From an uncultured Pelagibacteraceae bacterium (GTDB lineage Bacteria > Pseudomonadota > Alphaproteobacteria > Pelagibacterales > Pelagibacteraceae): a stretch of DNA of 64,000 bases. The notes under the pieces were generated by a model, which was not told where the DNA came from, did no database searches, and was given only the letters and a program-made list of their open reading frames with translations. Position numbers and translations under genes: made by a program. The stretch covers positions 1-64,000 of the forward strand of contig CACMDY010000002.1 in assembly GCA_902612605.1 (NCBI GenBank). Direction: 5' to 3'. Positions 17,063 to 26,289 of this stretch are shown here, one piece after another (position 1 is the first letter of the stretch; every line of letters begins with the position of its first letter).

Positions 17063-18685
17063 ATGGCGCGATATATATTTGTCACTGGCGGCGTGGTATC
17101 ATCACTTGGAAAAGGATTATCCTCAGCATCGCTTGCATATTTATTAAAGTCACAAGGTTATAAAGTCAGGATACGTAAAATGGATCCATATTTAAATGTT
17201 GATCCAGGAACAATGAGTCCTTTTCAACATGGAGAGGTATTTGTTACTGATGATGGTGCAGAAACTGACTTAGATTTGGGACATTATGAAAGATTTACAA
17301 ATATTTCATCAAAACAATCTGATAATATTACTACAGGTAAAATTTATAGTGATGTAATTAAAAAAGAGAGACAAGGGGGTTATCTAGGTAAGACAGTTCA
17401 AGTAATTCCACACATAACAGATAGAATAAAAAATTTTATTAGCAAAGACATTAGTAATGAAGATTTTGTAATTTGTGAAATTGGTGGAACTGTTGGTGAC
17501 ATAGAAAGTTTACCGTTTCTAGAAGCTATAAGACAATTCTCAAACGATCATGGAAGGTCTAGAACATTATTTGTTCATTTAACTTTAGTACCATTTATGA
17601 AATCTTCTGATGAGATAAAAACAAAACCTACACAACATAGTGTCAAAGAATTAAGAAGTATCGGTATACAGCCAGATATTGTTATATGTAGATCAGAGCA
17701 GCATATACCTTTAGAACAAAGAAAAAAAATATCTTTATTTTGTAATGTAGATATTAAAAATGTTATAGAGACTGTTGATGTTAGGACAATTTATGAGGCA
17801 CCAATTAGCTTTTATAACCAAAAATTAGATAAACAAGTTTTAAAATATTTTAAAATAAAATCAAAAAGGAAACCCAATTTAAATCCATGGAAAAATATTA
17901 CTGCAACTGTTCTAAAAAATAATAAAGCAATTAATATTGGAATAATAGGTAAATATGTAAACTTAAAAGATGCATATAAATCTTTAGATGAAGCATTAAC
18001 ACACGGCGGTATAGCAAATAATGTAAAAGTTAATTTGGTAAGAATTGAATCTGATAAACTAAAAAAAAATGAAATAAGCAAAAAACTTAAGAGTGTTTCT
18101 GGAATATTAATACCAGGTGGATTTGGCAAAAGAGGAACAGAAGGAAAGATTGCGGCAATTAAATATGCAAGAGAAAAAAAAATACCTTTTTTTGGTATTT
18201 GTTTTGGAATGCAAATGGCAATCATAGAATTCGCCAGAAACAAATTAAATATAAAAAATGCAGGTTCTACAGAGCTTGAAAAAAAATGCTATCCTGTTAT
18301 TGGATTAATCCATGAATGGAACAAAAATGGAAAAGTTTTTAAGGGCACAGAAAAAAACTTAGGTGGGACAATGAGATTAGGGCTTTATACAGCTAAATTA
18401 AAAAATAATTCTGCCATAAAAAAGATTTATAATTTAAATGAAATAAAAGAAAGACACAGACATAGATATGAAGTTAATAATAACCAAAGATCAAAATTTG
18501 AAAAAAAAGGATTAATATTTTCAGGTATGTCTCCAGATAACAAATTACCTGAAATAATTGAATTAAAAAATCATCCTTGGTTTATTGGTGTTCAATTTCA
18601 TCCTGAGTTTAAATCAAGACCATTATCACCACATCCATTATTTAAATCATTTATAAAAGCTTCAAAAAATTACCATGGAAAATAG
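17063..18685 (+). CDS. pyrG: CTP synthase
   Basis: Converts UTP to CTP with glutamine-derived ammonia. The 540 residues hold the N-terminal synthetase domain, opening with FVTGGVVSSLGKGLSSASLA (nucleotide loop). KMDPYLNVDPGTMSPFQHGEVFV and EIGGTVGDIESLPFLEAIRQ follow. The C-terminal glutaminase domain has its nucleophile Cys near 380 in FFGICFGMQMA and the His/Glu pair in VQFHPEFKSRP. It overlaps kdsA by 11 bases. Confidence 0.97.
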   Translation: MARYIFVTGGVVSSLGKGLSSASLAYLLKSQGYKVRIRKMDPYLNVDPGTMSPFQHGEVFVTDDGAETDLDLGHYERFTNISSKQSDNITTGKIYSDVIKKERQGGYLGKTVQVIPHITDRIKNFISKDISNEDFVICEIGGTVGDIESLPFLEAIRQFSNDHGRSRTLFVHLTLVPFMKSSDEIKTKPTQHSVKELRSIGIQPDIVICRSEQHIPLEQRKKISLFCNVDIKNVIETVDVRTIYEAPISFYNQKLDKQVLKYFKIKSKRKPNLNPWKNITATVLKNNKAINIGIIGKYVNLKDAYKSLDEALTHGGIANNVKVNLVRIESDKLKKNEISKKLKSVSGILIPGGFGKRGTEGKIAAIKYAREKKIPFFGICFGMQMAIIEFARNKLNIKNAGSTELEKKCYPVIGLIHEWNKNGKVFKGTEKNLGGTMRLGLYTAKLKNNSAIKKIYNLNEIKERHRHRYEVNNNQRSKFEKKGLIFSGMSPDNKLPEIIELKNHPWFIGVQFHPEFKSRPLSPHPLFKSFIKASKNYHGK

Positions 18686-19508
18686 AATTATTAAATGTCA
18701 GGATTTAAATATTTCTAACTCAAATAAAATTTGTTTAATAGCAGGTCCTTGCCAATTAGAAACTGAGCAACATGCCTTAGATATGGCAGGGGAAATTAAA
18801 AATATTACTGATAAATATGACATTGGTTTTATTTATAAAACCTCATTTGATAAAGCCAACCGAACAAGTCTTAAAGGTAAAAGAGGAGCTGGATTAGAAA
18901 AATCCTTACCAGTTTTTGATAAAATAAAAAATCAAATAAAAGTTCCTGTCCTTACCGATATTCATAATGAGGAGCAATGTTCAATTGTTGCACCACATAT
19001 CGACGTTTTACAAATCCCAGCCTTTTTATGTCGACAAACAGATCTATTAGTTGCTGCAGCAAAAACAAAAAAAATTATCAATGTCAAAAAGGGTCAGTTT
19101 TTAGCTCCATGGGATATAGTAAATGTAACAAAAAAAATATCTGACTCTGGAAATAATAATATTCTTGTAACAGAGAGAGGTGCTAGTTTTGGATATAACA
19201 CTTTAGTAACAGATATGAGATCAATACCTATAATGGCAAAAAATGGTTATCCAATTGTTTTTGATGCAACCCATTCAGTTCAGCAACCTGGTGGCCAAGG
19301 AGATAAAAGTGGTGGACAAAGAGAATTTGTTGAACATTTATCTAGAGCAGCTGTTGCAGTGGGTGTTGCTGCAATTTTTATAGAAACGCATCAAGATCCT
19401 GATAATGCTCCTTCTGATGGACCAAATATGGTTCCATTAAATAAATTAGATAATCTCATAAATCAGATTGTAGAAATAGATAATCTAACAAAGAAAAGAA
19501 ATGTCTAA
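18675..19508 (+). CDS. kdsA: 3-deoxy-8-phosphooctulonate (KDO-8-P) synthase
   Basis: Condenses phosphoenolpyruvate and arabinose 5-phosphate to KDO-8-phosphate, which provides the inner-core sugar of lipopolysaccharide. The 277 residues contain LIAGPCQLETE, FDKANRTSLKGKRGAGLEKSL, VLTDIHNEEQC, DVLQIPAFLCRQTDLL, INVKKGQFLAPWD, TERGASFGYNTLV, FDATHSVQQPGG and FIETHQDPDNAPSDGPNMV. The two Cys-containing sites fit the metal-dependent class, but I cannot settle the class by reading alone. It works with the lpx genes at 4345-8525. The genes pyrG-kdsA-eno overlap in series (11 and 8 bases). Confidence 0.96.
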   Translation: MENRIIKCQDLNISNSNKICLIAGPCQLETEQHALDMAGEIKNITDKYDIGFIYKTSFDKANRTSLKGKRGAGLEKSLPVFDKIKNQIKVPVLTDIHNEEQCSIVAPHIDVLQIPAFLCRQTDLLVAAAKTKKIINVKKGQFLAPWDIVNVTKKISDSGNNNILVTERGASFGYNTLVTDMRSIPIMAKNGYPIVFDATHSVQQPGGQGDKSGGQREFVEHLSRAAVAVGVAAIFIETHQDPDNAPSDGPNMVPLNKLDNLINQIVEIDNLTKKRNV

Positions 19509-20760
19509 AATTTCTAAAGTTATTGCTAGACAAGTTTTCGATAGCAGAGGAAATCCAACTATAGAAACAGAAGTGTTTGTGAAAGATATCAGTGCCTCAG
19601 CAATTTGTCCATCTGGAGCATCAACTGGAACTTACGAAGCTTTTGAAAAAAGAGATATGAATAATAAAAAATATCTTGGAAAAAGTGTTTTAAAACCTGT
19701 TGAATTTATAAATAAAGTAATCTCAAAGAAGTTAAAAAATTTTAACATTCATCAACAAGATAAAATAGACAATTTATTAATCAGACTTGATGGCACCAAA
19801 CAAAAAAAAAGAGTCGGAGCTAATGCAATACTTTCAGTTTCAATAGCTGTCAAAAAATTATCATCTAAAATTAAAAAAATTCCAATTTATAAGAATTTGC
19901 TAATAAATAAAAATTTTAAATTACCTTATCCTTTGATGAATATTATTAATGGAGGTGCACACGCAAATAATGGCCTAAGAATCCAAGAGTTCATGATAAG
20001 ACCAGATAAAGCTAAATCTTTTTCTGAGGGTGTTAGAATGTGTTTTATTGTTATTAATAAATTAAGAGATTTAATTAAGAAAATGGGTCATTCCACTTCT
20101 GTAGGAGATGAAGGTGGGTTCGCTCCCATGATAAATGATAATGAAACCGCGCTAAAACTTATAGTAAAAGCTATAAATTTATCAGGTTTTAAGAATGGAA
20201 AAGACGTAGTTATATGTCTGGACGTTGCAGCTAATGAGTTACTGAAAAATAAAAAATATTCAATTCACTCTAAAAAATACGTTAGTGTAGATAATTCTAT
20301 AGAAAACTATCTTAGACTTGTGCAAAAATATAAAATTATGTCTATTGAGGACCCATTTGGTGAAAATGATTGGTCAGCTTGGTCAAAGCTTTTAAATAAA
20401 ACTAAAAATAAATTACAAATTGTTGGGGACGATCTGTTTGTTACAAATTTAGAACGATTGAAAATTGGCTTTTTAAATGTTTCAGCTAATTCAATATTAA
20501 TTAAATTAAATCAAATTGGTACTGTCACTGAAACACTCGAAGTTATAAAATTTGCAAAATTAATTGGTTATAAAACCATAATTTCACATAGATCTGGTGA
20601 TAGTGAAGATACATTTATTGCAGATTTTGCTGTAGGAACTGATTCTAATCAGATTAAAACTGGGTCATTAGCTAGATCAGAGAGAGTTTCGAAATACAAT
20701 CAATTATTAAGAATTGAACATCAACTTGGAAAAAAATCTAAAATGCATAGTATTAATTAA
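19501..20760 (+). CDS. eno: Enolase
   Basis: Interconverts 2-phosphoglycerate and phosphoenolpyruvate, and supplies the PEP used by KdsA. The 419 residues include ARQVFDSRGNPTIETEV, CPSGASTGTYEA, NIINGGAHANNGLRIQEFMI, GDEGGFAPMI, SIEDPFGENDWSAW, QIVGDDLFVTN, ILIKLNQIGT and SHRSGDSEDTFIADFAV. This set holds the magnesium ligands, catalytic Glu and catalytic Lys regions in the usual order. It overlaps ftsB by one base (TAATG). Confidence 0.97.
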   Translation: MSKISKVIARQVFDSRGNPTIETEVFVKDISASAICPSGASTGTYEAFEKRDMNNKKYLGKSVLKPVEFINKVISKKLKNFNIHQQDKIDNLLIRLDGTKQKKRVGANAILSVSIAVKKLSSKIKKIPIYKNLLINKNFKLPYPLMNIINGGAHANNGLRIQEFMIRPDKAKSFSEGVRMCFIVINKLRDLIKKMGHSTSVGDEGGFAPMINDNETALKLIVKAINLSGFKNGKDVVICLDVAANELLKNKKYSIHSKKYVSVDNSIENYLRLVQKYKIMSIEDPFGENDWSAWSKLLNKTKNKLQIVGDDLFVTNLERLKIGFLNVSANSILIKLNQIGTVTETLEVIKFAKLIGYKTIISHRSGDSEDTFIADFAVGTDSNQIKTGSLARSERVSKYNQLLRIEHQLGKKSKMHSIN

Positions 20761-21065
20761 TGTTTGATAAAATAAAAAAAAATTACTTTATTTTAATTGT
20801 GACTTTTTTATTTATTTATTTTTTTTTTAATCTTTTAGGTGGAGATAGAGGTCTTATTTCCTATATAAATAAAAAAGATATTTATAAGGAGCTAAAGATA
20901 AAACAAACAGATTTGAAATTTAAAATTAAAGAATTAGAGCATAAAAACTCTTTATTAACAGAAGATATAGACCTTGATTTTATTGAAATTTTAATACGAG
21001 ACAAATTTTTATTTGGAAAAGAGGGGGAGACTACCTATATAATTAATCAAGATGGACAAAATTAA
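20760..21065 (+). CDS. ftsB: Cell division protein FtsB/DivIC family
   Basis: Probable divisome protein bridging FtsL and FtsQ. The 101 residues have a short cytoplasmic tail and one membrane helix (about 8-27, [20 protein letters not shown]). A coiled coil follows (about 38-68, [24 protein letters not shown]), then the conserved end [21 protein letters not shown]. The position right after eno is the standard one for FtsB. In many alphaproteobacteria the pyruvate dehydrogenase genes follow; here it overlaps lipA by 14 bases instead. Confidence 0.88.
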   Translation: MFDKIKKNYFILIVTFLFIYFFFNLLGGDRGLISYINKKDIYKELKIKQTDLKFKIKELEHKNSLLTEDIDLDFIEILIRDKFLFGKEGETTYIINQDGQN

Positions 21066-21975
21066 ACCAAGACACCCAGAAAAAGTTAAAAATCCAGTAA
21101 ATCCAATTAAAAAGAAACCAGTTTGGATTAGATCTAAACTATCCGACAGTAAGGAATTTTTTTTAACCAAAACTGTAGTTAATCAAAACAATTTAGTCAC
21201 TGTTTGCCAAGAAGCAAACTGTCCAAATATCACTGAATGCTGGAGTAAAAGACATGCAACATTCATGATTATGGGGGATACTTGCACAAGGGCTTGCGGG
21301 TTTTGTGATGTTAAAACTGGAAAACCTAAAAAATTGGATCAATTTGAACCAATAAAAATAGCAAATGCAGTTAAAAAATTAAATTTAAGACATGTTGTAA
21401 TAACATCTGTAGATAGAGATGATTTACCTGATGGTGGGTCTACTCATTTCAAAGAAGTTGTAGAAATTACTAGAAAAAAAAATCCTAATACTACTATAGA
21501 GGTTTTAACGCCAGATTTTCTAAGAAAAGGTGACTCTTATAAAATTATTTTAAGCGCAAACCCAGATGTTTTTAATCATAATGTTGAAACTGTTCCAAGA
21601 TTATATGTAAAGGTTAGACCTGGCGCCAGATATTTCACATCTTTAGAACTTCTTAAAAATGCAAAAAAAGATAATAAACATGTTTTTACAAAGTCAGGTA
21701 TAATGGTTGGTTTGGGTGAAGAAAAAGATGAATTAATCCAAGTAATGGATGATTTGAGATCTGCAGATGTTGATTTTTTAACAATTGGTCAATACCTTCA
21801 ACCAACAACAAAACATCATCCTCTAGATAGATATTACCATCCTGATGAATTTAAAGATCTAGAAATAATAGCAAAGTCAAAGGGTTTTTTATTAGTTTCA
21901 TCCTCACCATTGACTAGATCTTCCTATCATGCAGATGAAGATTTTGCCAAATTAAAACAAAATAGAAATAATTAA
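21052..21975 (+). CDS. lipA: Lipoyl synthase
   Basis: Radical SAM enzyme that inserts two sulphurs into octanoyl groups on 2-oxoacid dehydrogenase and glycine-cleavage subunits. The 307 residues carry the auxiliary cluster cysteines 52, 57 and 63 ([12 protein letters not shown]) and the radical SAM triad Cys78, 82 and 85 (CTRACGFC). [25 protein letters not shown] and [14 protein letters not shown] follow, and the C-terminal serine-rich end [13 protein letters not shown] completes the protein. The ftsB-lipA overlap and the following coq10 gene show that the order is preserved around a missing pyruvate dehydrogenase block. Confidence 0.97.
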   Translation: MDKIKPRHPEKVKNPVNPIKKKPVWIRSKLSDSKEFFLTKTVVNQNNLVTVCQEANCPNITECWSKRHATFMIMGDTCTRACGFCDVKTGKPKKLDQFEPIKIANAVKKLNLRHVVITSVDRDDLPDGGSTHFKEVVEITRKKNPNTTIEVLTPDFLRKGDSYKIILSANPDVFNHNVETVPRLYVKVRPGARYFTSLELLKNAKKDNKHVFTKSGIMVGLGEEKDELIQVMDDLRSADVDFLTIGQYLQPTTKHHPLDRYYHPDEFKDLEIIAKSKGFLLVSSSPLTRSSYHADEDFAKLKQNRNN

Positions 21976-21979
21976 TTCA

Positions 21980-22417
21980 ATGCCAAAAGCATCTGTAACG
22001 CGATTAATAGAACGCGATAAAAAAACACTAATTAATTTTGTTTTAGATATTGAAAAGTATCCCGAATTTATACCCTTTTGTATAAATTCTAAGGTTTACG
22101 AAAAAAAAGAAGTCGAAGGTTCTATAAACATTATTGCAGATCTAACTATAGGTAAAAAACCTTTTACAGACACTTATAAAAGTGACGTCAAATATGATAA
22201 AAAAAATGATCACATTCATGTAACTAATATTGATGGTCCTTTGAATTATTTAGAAAATAATTGGAGGTTTGTGGAGAAAGATAATTTTACTGAAGTTCAT
22301 TTTGATGTCGATTTCGAAATTAAGAATAAATTTCTTAATATTATAATGTCAAAATCTTTTCAATATGGACTTAATAAAATAGCGGATGCTTTTCAAAAAA
22401 GAGCTGAAAGTTTGTAA
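21980..22417 (+). CDS. Coq10/RatA-type START-domain protein (ubiquinone-binding)
   Basis: A 145-residue polyketide-cyclase/START-fold protein of the Coq10 family, thought to bind ubiquinone and support respiration. Supporting stretches are FVLDIEKYPEFIPFC at the N-terminus, the central SDVKYDKKNDHIHVTNIDGPLNYLENNWRF, and a C-terminal amphipathic helix FQYGLNKIADAFQKRAESL. It follows lipA by 4 bases, as in many alphaproteobacteria. The related name RatA (a toxin annotation) comes from E. coli and is not supported here. Confidence 0.85.
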   Translation: MPKASVTRLIERDKKTLINFVLDIEKYPEFIPFCINSKVYEKKEVEGSINIIADLTIGKKPFTDTYKSDVKYDKKNDHIHVTNIDGPLNYLENNWRFVEKDNFTEVHFDVDFEIKNKFLNIIMSKSFQYGLNKIADAFQKRAESL

Positions 22418-22423
22418 CTGAAA

Positions 22424-22888
22424 TCAAATAATTTTTGTCAATAAATATATACATTTTTTGACAGTATTATTTTGTATTATAGATCTTTTCTTTTTTCTAA
22501 ATAAATTTTTGATAATAAATATTTTATTTCCCATCTTAATACCAATAAATACAAGTCCTACAGGTTTGTTTTTTGTACCACCTTTAGGGCCCGCAATGCC
22601 TGTAATTGATAAGTTGATTTTACTTTTTGACAATTTTGATAAATTTTCTACCATGGATTTGCAACATTCTTGGCTAACAGCTCCATATTTATCAATTATA
22701 CTTTTTTTAACTTTCAAAATATTAATTTTAGCAGTATTTGAGTATGTAATTAATCCCATTTTAAAATACTTTGATGAGTCACTTAATTTAGTTAATTTAC
22801 TAGATAGTAAACCACCAGTACAGGATTCAGCTACAGATATAGTTATTTTTTTCTTAATCAACTTTTTGTGCAATTTATTAATACTCAT
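22424..22888 (-). CDS. pncC: Nicotinamide-nucleotide amidase, CinA C-terminal domain type
   Basis: Deamidates nicotinamide mononucleotide in pyridine nucleotide salvage. The 154 residues cover only the CinA C-terminal domain, with VAESCTGGLLSSKLT at the N-terminus (catalytic Ser region), YSNTAKINILKV, GAVSQECCKSMVENL and SITGIAGPKGGTKNKPVGLVFIG. The N-terminal MoCF-like domain of full CinA is absent, as is common in alphaproteobacteria. The 3' end converges on the coq10 gene with 6 bases between. Its start overlaps the pgpA stop by one base. Confidence 0.9.
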   Translation of the reverse strand: MSINKLHKKLIKKKITISVAESCTGGLLSSKLTKLSDSSKYFKMGLITYSNTAKINILKVKKSIIDKYGAVSQECCKSMVENLSKLSKSKINLSITGIAGPKGGTKNKPVGLVFIGIKMGNKIFIIKNLFRKKKRSIIQNNTVKKCIYLLTKII

Positions 22889-23379
22889 TAAAATTTAAAT
22901 GAAACAAGATATATTATTAACATTGTATACAATCCAGCAATTATATCGTCCATAATAATACCAAAAAAATTTTTGTGTTGTTTATCAAAATAACTTACAG
23001 GGAAAGGTTTTACGATGTCAAAAAATCTAAAAAGAACAAAAGATAAAAAATAATATATTTCAACTGGAATATTTATTAGATTTTTAGATGATAAATATAC
23101 TATAAGTATCAGTGGCATAGCTTGCCCCAGGACTTCATCAATCACAATTTGTCTAGGGTCTTTATTTTCAAATTCATTTACAGTGTCCATTACAGCATAA
23201 AAAGAATAAAAAAAAGTTATAGAATATAATATCAAGATATAATTTAGATTATTAAATTGTAACACCTCAAACATTATATAAAGAATTATTAATGTGCTTA
23301 AAGATGTAAAAGTTCCAGGAATTTTAGAAATATATCCATTTCCAAAAAAAGTTGATATTAGTAAATTTATCTTTTTCAT
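22888..23379 (-). CDS. pgpA: Phosphatidylglycerophosphatase A
   Basis: Removes phosphate from phosphatidylglycerophosphate, giving phosphatidylglycerol, in the inner membrane. The 163 residues contain FGNGYISKIPGTFTSL, then several membrane helices. The acidic motif QIVIDEVLGQAMPL, FFDIVKPFPVSYFDK and the terminal MDDIIAGLYTMLI are diagnostic of PgpA. It lies between ispDF and pncC with overlaps on both sides, which is the common alphaproteobacterial order. Confidence 0.93.
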   Translation of the reverse strand: MKKINLLISTFFGNGYISKIPGTFTSLSTLIILYIMFEVLQFNNLNYILILYSITFFYSFYAVMDTVNEFENKDPRQIVIDEVLGQAMPLILIVYLSSKNLINIPVEIYYFLSFVLFRFFDIVKPFPVSYFDKQHKNFFGIIMDDIIAGLYTMLIIYLVSFKF

Positions 23380-24476
23380 TTTGATAATGAAGAAATAACT
23401 TCACATGCAATAGCTTGTTCTTTTCCAATTATACCTAATTTTTCAACAGTTTTCCCTTTTAAATTTATTAAATTTTTATTTATAGATAGTAATTCTGATA
23501 ATGATATTATTATTTTATTTCTGATTTTCGAAACTTTTGGATTTTCACATATCAAGTTTATGTCTATATTATTTATTGAAAATCCATTATTATTTAACAT
23601 TTTAAGAATTGGTATAAGCATATTTTTGGATCTAATATTTTTAAATTTACTAGAATTACTTGGGAAAAGAGTTCCAATATCACTTTTTCTCATGGCTCCT
23701 AATATACTGTCAATTATTGCATGAATGATTACATCTCCATCAGAATGACCCTTAAGACCTGAATGAAAGGGAATTTTTACTCCTCCAAGAAAAAGTTTTT
23801 TATTTTTAATTAATCTATGAATATCAAAACCAATACCATAATAAATTTCTGACTTTAAATATTTAAAATCATTAATTGTTGTTATCTTGAAATTCTTTTT
23901 TTCTCCAAGAATAAACTTAATTTTTTTATTATTTCTTAAATATAAACTAGCTTCATCAGTAATTTTTTCTTTATTTGTTTTATATAAATTAAAAAGTTCT
24001 TGATAATCAAAACACTGTGGAGTTTGTGTCAGCAAAACTTTATTTCGATTAAGGTCGTTTACTTTATTTTTAATTTTATATTTCACTGAATTTTCTGACT
24101 TCAAATATGGAACAACAGCTTTATTTTTTTTTAATTTTTTTTTTAGTTTTTTCAATAAATTAATTGATAAATTTGGCCTTGCTGCATCATGAATAAAAAC
24201 ATTTTTAATTTTTTTATTTTTTAAATAATTAAGTGCATTTTGAGTTGAATTATGTCTTTCTTTACCTCCTTTTATTACTTCTATATTTCCATCATTAATT
24301 ATTTTAATTTTTTTATTTGAAACTATTAAAACTTTTTTAAACAATTTAGAGTCCAATGCAGTTTTTAATGAATGCTCAAATAAGGGCTTATTTTTATAGG
24401 TTATAAATTGCTTATTTAATTTTGATTTAAATCTCTTACTTTTTCCTGCACTTAATAATATAAAACAATCTCTCAT
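23376..24476 (-). CDS. ispDF: Bifunctional IspD/IspF (MEP pathway)
   Basis: Fusion of 2-C-methyl-D-erythritol 4-phosphate cytidylyltransferase (IspD, about 1-210) with MEcPP synthase (IspF, about 212-366). The IspD part shows ILLSAGKSKRFKSKLNKQF (CTP loop), VIKGGKERHNSTQNAL, FIHDAARPNLS and LTQTPQCF. The IspF part shows GIGFDIHRLI, FLGGVKIPFHSGLKGHSDGD (zinc ligands), ILGAMRKSDIGTLFP and GKTVEKLGIIGKEQAIACEV. This fusion is normal in alpha- and epsilonproteobacteria. With dxr at 426 it covers three enzymes of the pathway. Confidence 0.96.
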   Translation of the reverse strand: MRDCFILLSAGKSKRFKSKLNKQFITYKNKPLFEHSLKTALDSKLFKKVLIVSNKKIKIINDGNIEVIKGGKERHNSTQNALNYLKNKKIKNVFIHDAARPNLSINLLKKLKKKLKKNKAVVPYLKSENSVKYKIKNKVNDLNRNKVLLTQTPQCFDYQELFNLYKTNKEKITDEASLYLRNNKKIKFILGEKKNFKITTINDFKYLKSEIYYGIGFDIHRLIKNKKLFLGGVKIPFHSGLKGHSDGDVIIHAIIDSILGAMRKSDIGTLFPSNSSKFKNIRSKNMLIPILKMLNNNGFSINNIDINLICENPKVSKIRNKIIISLSELLSINKNLINLKGKTVEKLGIIGKEQAIACEVISSLSK

Positions 24477-24513
24477 GTATTTATTTGTAAATTTTTATAT
24501 ATATTCATAGTTT

Positions 24514-26286
24514 ATGCTAGCTTTTATAAAAAGAAATTTTTTTATTATTATAATATTTCTTTTGACAATTTTATTATCATTTATCACATTTTTAACATTC
24601 ATAGATAGAGGTTTCATTGAACTTAATGAAAAAAATTTACAATCAGTTTTGATTTTTAACATTGTTTTTTTGTTTATATTTTTCGTTTTAATATTTATTG
24701 ATATAAAAAATTCTATAAAAAATAATATAAATGTGAGAGGCTCAGTTGCAAATAGGAAATATATAATTTCCTTTGGTCTTTTCACATTAATACCATCCTT
24801 ACTTATAGCAATATTTTCATTATTTATATTTTCATTTGCTTTAGAAAAGTATTTTGACAAAAAAATAACTACTGCTGTTAATAATTCATATGAGATTGCA
24901 AAAAATTATGTTGATGAAAAAAGAAATAAAATTCAATCAGAAATAGTTTTAATTGCATTTGATTTGAATAAATATTTTAATGTTTATAAAAATGACCCAA
25001 ATAGATTTCAATCGTTTCTTAATACACAGAATATTATAAGAGATATTGATCAATTATTTTTGATAAACTCTAAAGGAGATTTAATCTTGTCAGCTAACAA
25101 TTCAAAATACATAAGAATAGAAGATAAAGCTATAACTATGGTTAGAAACGATGATAGACCTCTTAAAATTATCAATGCTCTTGAGAATAGGTCTGCCGCA
25201 GTTATTAGACTTCAAAAATTTGAGGATACATATTTATACGTAGTAAAAAATTTAGATAAAAAAATATCAAATTATTTAATAGAGTCTGAAGAAGCAATTA
25301 ACTTTTATTATACAGTTGAAAATCAAAGTTTAGGTATTAGGATATCATTCGCTATTATTTATATTTCCCTTGTAACACTCTTACTATTTTTATCTATAAC
25401 CATAGCAATAAGATTTTCATCAAGATTTTTCATCTCAATAAATAATTTAATATCTGCTTCAGAAAAAATAGGTAAGGGATATCTAGATGTAAAAGTGCCA
25501 GAACTTAAAGCTGACAGAGAAATGGAACTATTAAATAAAAATTTTAATTCAATGATAGAAAAATTAAAAAATCAACAAGATAAATTATTATCTAATGAAA
25601 GACATGAAGCATGGGAAACCGTTGCCAGAAAAATGGCACATGAAATTAAAAATCCCCTAACTCCAATTCAATTAACAATTGATAATCTTAACTCAAAATA
25701 TTTGCCTGAATTAAAAGAAGAAAAAAAACAAAAGTATCAAAATAATTTAAAAACCATTTTAAAGCAGATTAAACAAATAGAAAATTTAGTAAATGAATTT
25801 TCAGATTTTGCAAGGATGCCTAAACCACACATAAAAAAAAATGACTTAATTAAAGTATTGAATGAAAATATTGAATTATTAAAAAAAATTGATAGTTCTA
25901 TAAATTTCAAAATTAATAATAAAATAGGAAAAAAAATTATAATCAATTTTGACAATGAACAATTTAATAGATTATTTTTTAATTTAATTAAAAATTCAAT
26001 AGAAAGTATTAAAGAGAAAGTCAAAAAAACCAATAAATCATTGAAAAATATTGATATAGAAATAAATCAAAGAAGAGACTATATAACTGTTAATCTCGTA
26101 GATACGGGCGAAGGATTTAAAGATAAAAAAACAAAAGATATTATAAAACCTTATTACACAACTAAAGAAAAAGGAACTGGCTTAGGACTATCAATAGTAG
26201 ATAAGATAATAAATGATCATAATGGATCAATCAAATTTTTAAATACAAATAATGGAGCTAAAGTCCAAATCATAATACCTAAGTAA
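24514..26286 (+). CDS. ntrY: Sensor histidine kinase NtrY
   Basis: Membrane sensor kinase of the NtrYX pair, linked in alphaproteobacteria to nitrogen and redox control. The 590 residues have N-terminal membrane helices (about 9-30, 46-66 and 85-112), an extracytoplasmic sensing region, another helix near 275-300 and a HAMP-type linker. The H-box is RKMAHEIKNPLTPIQL, with the phosphorylated His near 376. The ATPase domain has FFNLIKNSIESI (N box), DTGEGF (G1) and GTGLGLSIV (G2). It is somewhat shorter than typical NtrY proteins, and I see no clear PAS domain. It is followed by ntrX after 3 bases. Confidence 0.92.
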   Translation: MLAFIKRNFFIIIIFLLTILLSFITFLTFIDRGFIELNEKNLQSVLIFNIVFLFIFFVLIFIDIKNSIKNNINVRGSVANRKYIISFGLFTLIPSLLIAIFSLFIFSFALEKYFDKKITTAVNNSYEIAKNYVDEKRNKIQSEIVLIAFDLNKYFNVYKNDPNRFQSFLNTQNIIRDIDQLFLINSKGDLILSANNSKYIRIEDKAITMVRNDDRPLKIINALENRSAAVIRLQKFEDTYLYVVKNLDKKISNYLIESEEAINFYYTVENQSLGIRISFAIIYISLVTLLLFLSITIAIRFSSRFFISINNLISASEKIGKGYLDVKVPELKADREMELLNKNFNSMIEKLKNQQDKLLSNERHEAWETVARKMAHEIKNPLTPIQLTIDNLNSKYLPELKEEKKQKYQNNLKTILKQIKQIENLVNEFSDFARMPKPHIKKNDLIKVLNENIELLKKIDSSINFKINNKIGKKIIINFDNEQFNRLFFNLIKNSIESIKEKVKKTNKSLKNIDIEINQRRDYITVNLVDTGEGFKDKKTKDIIKPYYTTKEKGTGLGLSIVDKIINDHNGSIKFLNTNNGAKVQIIIPK

Positions 26287-26289
26287 TTC

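Noticed and set aside
24495-24860. Reverse-strand open frame opposite the start of ntrY
   Set aside because: Low-complexity shadow of a membrane-helix coding region; it also covers the ntrY start.
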